This document shows positions 15,354 through 18,502 of a stretch of DNA of 18,502 bases, piece by piece. Location of the stretch: assembly GCA_036121365.1 (NCBI GenBank), contig JAZAFR010000030.1, positions 1-18,502 on the forward strand, given 5' to 3'. Both the position numbers and the translations under genes were made by a program. Positions within the stretch are counted from its first letter, which is position 1. Every line of letters starts with the position of its first letter. This stretch comes from UBA7916 sp036121365. Its GTDB lineage: Bacteria > Pseudomonadota > Gammaproteobacteria > Comchoanobacterales > Comchoanobacteraceae. The notes beneath the pieces were generated by a model. The model was not told where the DNA came from, ran no database searches, and saw only the letters and a program-made list of their open reading frames with translations.

Positions 15354-16652
15354 ATGGCAAAAGAGACAATGAATATTCCTGACTTAGGTGGGGTTGATGA
15401 GGTCACGGTATTAGAGATATTGGTGGCAGTTGGTGACAAGGTAGAAGCTGACCAAGCGGTGATGAGTTTGGAGAGCGAAAAAGCCAGTATGGACGTGCCA
15501 TGTGAGAAGGCAGCCACAGTGGTTGAAATTTTACTGAAGCCAGGAGATAGAGTGAAAGAGGGGACTGCTTGTCTTGTTTTGGACGCGGAGCAGTCAAAAG
15601 AGTCTAACAAAGGAGTGAAGGAGCCCAAGCAAGAGGCGGGACAAAATGATACAGCCGTTGTCAAGGATAATAGAAAATCAGAAGAAAACATTCTCATTGC
15701 AGATCCCAATCGACTGACCAAGACTGAAAATGAGGATCTTAAAAGCCAGGTGCCAGCGTCACCAGGGGTTAGGAAGTTGGCGAGAACTTTGGGCATTGAT
15801 ATTCAGGCTGTGGTTGGCAGTGGTCAATATGGCCGTGTGTCATTTGATGACATTGCAGCAACGGTGCTCGCGCGTATGCAGTCTATAAAAGAGGGCGCTG
15901 CAGCCGGAGGTAAGAGGCAAACATGGCAGGATCCAACGAAGTTTGGTCCGTGTCAGGAGAAGGAGTTTGGAAAGATCAAAAAGGCTACGGCAAAGGCCAT
16001 GAGTCAGTCCTGGTCAAATGTGGTGCATGTGACACAATTTGAAAAGGCTGACATCACAGAGCTTGAAGCGTACCGATGTTTACATAAGGATGCGTTAAAG
16101 GCGCAGTCGGTGCGGTTGACGATGTTGGCATTCATCATCAAGGCGATGTCTCAGGCATTGGTCAAGCATCCTCATATCAATTCAAGCTATGATCCTGAGG
16201 GGCAAAAATTATGGATAAAAGAGTATTATCACATTGGTTTTGCAGTGGACACGCCAAATGGATTGGTGGTTCCTGTAATTCGTAATGTGGAGCAGTGTTC
16301 GGTGATTGATATTGCCAAGATGTTGGCATCCATCAGTGAGAAAGCGCGGGAATCAAAATTGAGTCCCAAGGACATGGTGGGAGCCAGTATGACGGTATCT
16401 AGCCTTGGGGGCATAGGCGGAGAATATTTCACCCCAATTGTGAATCAGCCGCAAAGTGCCATATTGGGAGTCAGTCGCAATCGACAGCAGGCAGTGTGGG
16501 ATGGAAAGTCATTTCAGCCAAGAATGATGTTACCATTGTCATTGAGTTATGATCACAGAGTGATTGATGGTGCTGAAGCCATGCGTTTTTTGAAAGACAT
16601 GATTGAGTGTTTGCAAGGGCTGAAAGATCAGTCATTGGATAAAAGCTCTTAA
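15354..16652 (+). CDS. aceF: Dihydrolipoamide acetyltransferase (PDH E2), single lipoyl domain
   Basis: AceF forms the core of the pyruvate dehydrogenase complex and transfers acetyl groups from its lipoyl arm to CoA. From ATG 15354 the 432 residues show one lipoyl domain (about 4-77, lipoylated K43 in ESEKASMDVP) and a charged linker. A peripheral subunit-binding domain follows at about 134-170 (PASPGVRKLARTLGIDI, GSGQYGRVSFDDI). The catalytic domain carries TPNGLVVPVIRNVE, SSLGGIGGEYFTPI and the active site SYDHRVIDG with H401. E. coli AceF has three lipoyl domains, so this is a shorter architecture also found in other bacteria. AGGTGAGA, ending about four bases upstream, fixes the start; a GTG at 15345 lies inside that site. 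It is 15 nt after aceE. No lpd gene follows, so E3 must be encoded elsewhere. Confidence 0.96.
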   Translation: MAKETMNIPDLGGVDEVTVLEILVAVGDKVEADQAVMSLESEKASMDVPCEKAATVVEILLKPGDRVKEGTACLVLDAEQSKESNKGVKEPKQEAGQNDTAVVKDNRKSEENILIADPNRLTKTENEDLKSQVPASPGVRKLARTLGIDIQAVVGSGQYGRVSFDDIAATVLARMQSIKEGAAAGGKRQTWQDPTKFGPCQEKEFGKIKKATAKAMSQSWSNVVHVTQFEKADITELEAYRCLHKDALKAQSVRLTMLAFIIKAMSQALVKHPHINSSYDPEGQKLWIKEYYHIGFAVDTPNGLVVPVIRNVEQCSVIDIAKMLASISEKARESKLSPKDMVGASMTVSSLGGIGGEYFTPIVNQPQSAILGVSRNRQQAVWDGKSFQPRMMLPLSLSYDHRVIDGAEAMRFLKDMIECLQGLKDQSLDKSS

Positions 16653-16812
16653 AGTAGGTCTGGTACTATGTAGGTCATTGAAAGTTTGGCTTATACGGAA
16701 AATCAGTACCTGATGATGGTTGAATTCAGATTGTTATGGATGACTGGAGAGTAGGATATTGCTTATTTGAGTTGTTAAAAGTAAACTAAGTAGACATATA
16801 AATGAGAAGGAA

Positions 16813-17991
16813 ATGGTTTTAAAAATAATTCAACATTACATTTTACTAAATTTGGTTAATTTTTTTTCTATGGTGGTGTCTGATGAGGAAAGAATCAAAA
16901 CAAAAAGTAAAAAAGAAGAGCAACTAAAAGAAAAAAAAGGACATATAAAATTGAGGCAGGGATTTTTGTGGTCTTTAATAGACGGCACCAGTTTTGCTGC
17001 AAAGCGTTACTGGCGAGGGGTTACTATTTGCTATTGCATTTATATTGTTTATGGGTTTGTACTACCGCTGGAAGTAAGTTTTTTAGTCATGCTACCTACC
17101 ATAATATCACATTGGTATTATCAACTCTTAGTAGGCGATGCAGGTTCTGACATACAAGAGTTGATAATAAAATATCTCGGTGAGGATCGTAAAAGTGAGG
17201 ATCCTAAATCGTACTCAAAGATTATTGACAAATGGATAGATACTTTTGAGAGAGTCCATACAAGGATTAGATATTCTACGAGATATGCTATGATGTTTCT
17301 GTCCTACATGCCTATGTTGATATTTTCAATATTAAATCCACTGTTGAGGTACGCATACTTGATATATGTATTTGATATAGATGTATTTATTTTTTCGGTG
17401 ACGGGTTGTCTCTTGATGGTTGTTATTTCGGCAGGGGCGATTTCTCTAGAGTTCGTGCACATAGGACGATATGCAGTCAATAAAATAACGAGAGGCAGTG
17501 ATGTCAGATTATTTAGTAAACCAGATGAGGGAGACTTTATTTTTTTTAAAGTGATAAATAAATTATGTTTTCGTATGCCACAAATGGCTGTCAGAGCTGT
17601 ATGGCTTATGGTGTCATGTCTCTATGAAAAATCCATGGAGTTATCAAGCACTATAAGTAAGATCAATAGAGACATTAAACAGTTTTTAGATCATAAATTA
17701 AGCAGTGTAACTGGTAGAAAAGTATACAAAGAAGAAATATTTAGGATTGAAGATATATTTGCAAATATCCAGGTTCCCCATAAATATAAAGAAAGTTTAT
17801 CAGATATTATGACAGAGTTGAAAAGAAAGGAGTCGTTAAAAAGTTCTCAATTACACAGGAATGATAAATGCCTAAGTGGTCCTGAGGGAGGCGGTGGTTC
17901 CGAGTTTTCAAAAAGAGAGGACCTAGAAGGAATAATTTCTACAATCTCACCTCTTTTTGGGCAGGCATTAAAGGAAGCGTGCTGTCTGTAA
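16813..17991 (+). CDS. Multi-pass membrane protein of unknown family
   Basis: I do not recognise this 392-residue protein. After a hydrophobic start (1-22) comes a highly charged Lys/Glu stretch (23-48). A hydrophobic pair follows at about 69-104 (VTICYCIYIVYGFVLPLEV, FLVMLPTIISHWYYQLL), then a polar loop to 155. A second hydrophobic pair spans about 159-186 and 190-212. Residues 213-392 are mostly hydrophilic, with a short amphipathic patch at 255-270, a GGGGS stretch near 359, and the terminus EACCL. There is no signal peptide of standard form. Codon use is more AT-rich than in aceEF just upstream, with many ata codons. AGAAGG lies only two bases before the ATG, so an alternative start at 16870 should be kept in mind. 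Two membrane hairpins with a large soluble tail fit either a local membrane protein or an exported host-membrane protein; the sequence alone does not decide. Confidence 0.75.
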   Translation: MVLKIIQHYILLNLVNFFSMVVSDEERIKTKSKKEEQLKEKKGHIKLRQGFLWSLIDGTSFAAKRYWRGVTICYCIYIVYGFVLPLEVSFLVMLPTIISHWYYQLLVGDAGSDIQELIIKYLGEDRKSEDPKSYSKIIDKWIDTFERVHTRIRYSTRYAMMFLSYMPMLIFSILNPLLRYAYLIYVFDIDVFIFSVTGCLLMVVISAGAISLEFVHIGRYAVNKITRGSDVRLFSKPDEGDFIFFKVINKLCFRMPQMAVRAVWLMVSCLYEKSMELSSTISKINRDIKQFLDHKLSSVTGRKVYKEEIFRIEDIFANIQVPHKYKESLSDIMTELKRKESLKSSQLHRNDKCLSGPEGGGGSEFSKREDLEGIISTISPLFGQALKEACCL

Positions 17992-18050
17992 GGGCTTATT
18001 TAATCCTGAATTGGCGTACTCAAATAAATGCTTATTAAATTAAAAGTGAT

Positions 18051-18239
18051 GGAGCACCTCAAGGTAAAGGATCTGGAAAAGGTTCAGGGATGAGAGTCCA
18101 TAGTTTTTTCGGAGGCAAAGGAGACTTCCGAGGTAAAGGCTCTGGCAAAGGTCAAAATTATGGAAAAGGTTCAGGTATGAGTGCCGGTGGTTTTTTTGGA
18201 GGTAAAGGAGGATCTCAAGGTAAAGGATCTAGAAAAGGC
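18051..18239 (+). repeat. Gly-Lys coding repeats, three degenerate units
   Basis: Units of the form ggtaaaggatctggaaaagg recur at about 18063, 18134 and 18220, interleaved with ttttt-ggaggtaaagga blocks at about 18106 and 18188. Base differences among the first two units (gga/ggc) are silent in the Gly-Lys frame but would change residues in the neighbouring frame. This supports coding in the Gly-Lys frame. Confidence 0.75.
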
Positions 18240-18341
18240 CCCGTCTTCAGAGGAGAGGGTAGTCGAAAAAGAGAAAGAGATGAAAACGTTCATAGAAACA
18301 GAAGGAGACCAGAATTCAGTCAGCGCTCTAGGCATGGATGA
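18090..18341 (+). CDS. Gly/Lys-rich low-complexity basic protein, start uncertain
   Basis: The product is 83 residues from ATG 18090. Its first half is built of GKG and GGKG repeats with paired Phe (HSFFGGKG, GGFFGGKG, GKGSGKG), and its second half is Arg-rich (RKRERDENVHRNRRRPEF). It is strongly basic and almost certainly disordered. Such compositions occur in nucleic-acid-binding and condensate-forming proteins, but I recognise no family. The same repeat pattern continues in frame upstream of the ATG (18051-18089: GAPQGKGSGKGSG) to a TAA at 18036, with no ATG, GTG or TTG in between. Either the true start is rare (ATT 18039), or the gene has lost its 5' end, or ATG 18090 is used. An overlapping frame (18181-18387) is open but lacks the repeat conservation pattern. 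It may be a fragment of a larger gene. Confidence 0.5.
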   Translation: MRVHSFFGGKGDFRGKGSGKGQNYGKGSGMSAGGFFGGKGGSQGKGSRKGPVFRGEGSRKRERDENVHRNRRRPEFSQRSRHG

Positions 18342-18360
18342 TTTGAGTTATTTGTATTTT

Positions 18361-18388
18361 TTGCATGAGGCTGCTATTGTTGTATAGT
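18361..18388 (+). promoter_or_regulatory. Possible promoter of the last gene
   Basis: TTGCAT (18361-18366) and TATAGT (18383-18388), the latter five of six to consensus, are spaced 16 bp. They lie about 30 bases before ATG 18417. Tentative. Confidence 0.35.
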
Positions 18389-18416
18389 AATTTTAAAATG
18401 AACAGCAGGAAAAATA

Positions 18417-18502
18417 ATGCAAGCAGCAATCACGACGGAATCAATATCAGACTTATTGGCCGATCTAAAGCGAAAAAGGCATGAAAGTACCACACGAGAG
18501 GA
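18417..18502 (+). CDS. Start of an unidentified gene, cut by the window end
   Basis: ATG 18417 is preceded by AGCAGGA with a six-base gap, a good ribosome binding site, and the frame stays open for 28 codons to the window edge. The visible start, MQAAITTESISDLLADLKRK, looks like a soluble protein: polar, with an amphipathic helix from about residue 9. No family can be assigned from so little. Confidence 0.6.
   Translation, partial: MQAAITTESISDLLADLKRKRHESTTRE

Noticed and set aside
17976..17991. C-terminal EACCL as a prenylation signal on the orphan membrane protein
   Set aside because: A CaaX box needs Cys four from the end, where Ala stands here. A Rab-like CCX reading is too weak to claim.
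18181..18387. Open frame of 68 codons overlapping the Gly-Lys repeat gene
   Set aside because: It is a shadow of the repeat. Differences between repeat units are silent in the Gly-Lys frame but change residues in this one, and its start is a GTG inside the repeat.
1..18502. CRISPR arrays, tRNA genes and intact transposons
   Set aside because: Scanned by eye for regularly spaced repeats, tRNA signatures and transposase motifs; none was seen.

Overview
The window is AT-rich bacterial DNA. It reads as a gammaproteobacterial chromosome: it carries sspA-sspB directly after rpsI (uS9), the rsmI/lpoA/yraN/dolP cell-envelope block, an A-type RNase P RNA, and aceE-aceF with the homodimeric E1 typical of gammaproteobacteria. 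A candidate OTU-like cysteine protease and two unrecognised accessory proteins hint at a host- or protist-associated organism, perhaps in or near Legionellales. That placement is an inference from gene content, not from a phylogeny.

Layout. (1) 1-1608, plus strand: the 3' part of rpsI, then sspA and sspB. The rpsI part has an apparent frameshift near the window edge and an unusual acidic insertion. (2) 1723-7823, minus strand: transcription runs lpoA -> yraN -> a decayed second yraN copy -> a tiny lipoprotein not previously called -> dolP -> an M50 site-2-type protease -> dapE. This resembles the E. coli lpoA-yraN-diaA-dolP order with diaA missing, a yraN duplication added, and the protease and dapE appended. 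rsmI (7871-8743, plus) is divergent from lpoA, as is common. (3) 8875-10320, minus: a 481-residue protein of unknown family. It has a Cys motif and a late Gly-His-Phe-Asp motif arranged as in otubain-type OTU proteases. (4) 10731-12252, plus: rnpB with a sharply reduced P3 arm, followed 30 nt later by a CPA2-type cation/proton antiporter. (5) 12708-16652, plus: aceE and aceF of the pyruvate dehydrogenase complex, with no lpd in the window. (6) 16813-18502, plus: an accessory-looking tail with a multi-pass membrane protein of unknown family, a Gly-Lys-rich repeat protein lacking a clear start, and the first 28 codons of another gene that runs off the window.

How the genes relate: SspB and ClpXP handle ssrA-tagged proteins, and SspA is a transcription regulator co-encoded with ribosomal protein genes. 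LpoA (peptidoglycan synthase activator), DolP (outer-membrane BON lipoprotein), the small lipoprotein and DapE (the diaminopimelate route to peptidoglycan and lysine) form an envelope-themed minus-strand cluster. AceE/AceF feed acetyl-CoA to central metabolism. Intergenic spacers are long (up to about 450 nt) and I saw no clear intrinsic terminators. Together with the yraN pseudogene, this suggests a genome under relaxed selection. Most promising leads: the OTU-like protein, the acidic insertion in uS9, the Gly-Lys repeat gene, the unannotated mini-lipoprotein ahead of dolP, and the compact RNase P RNA.
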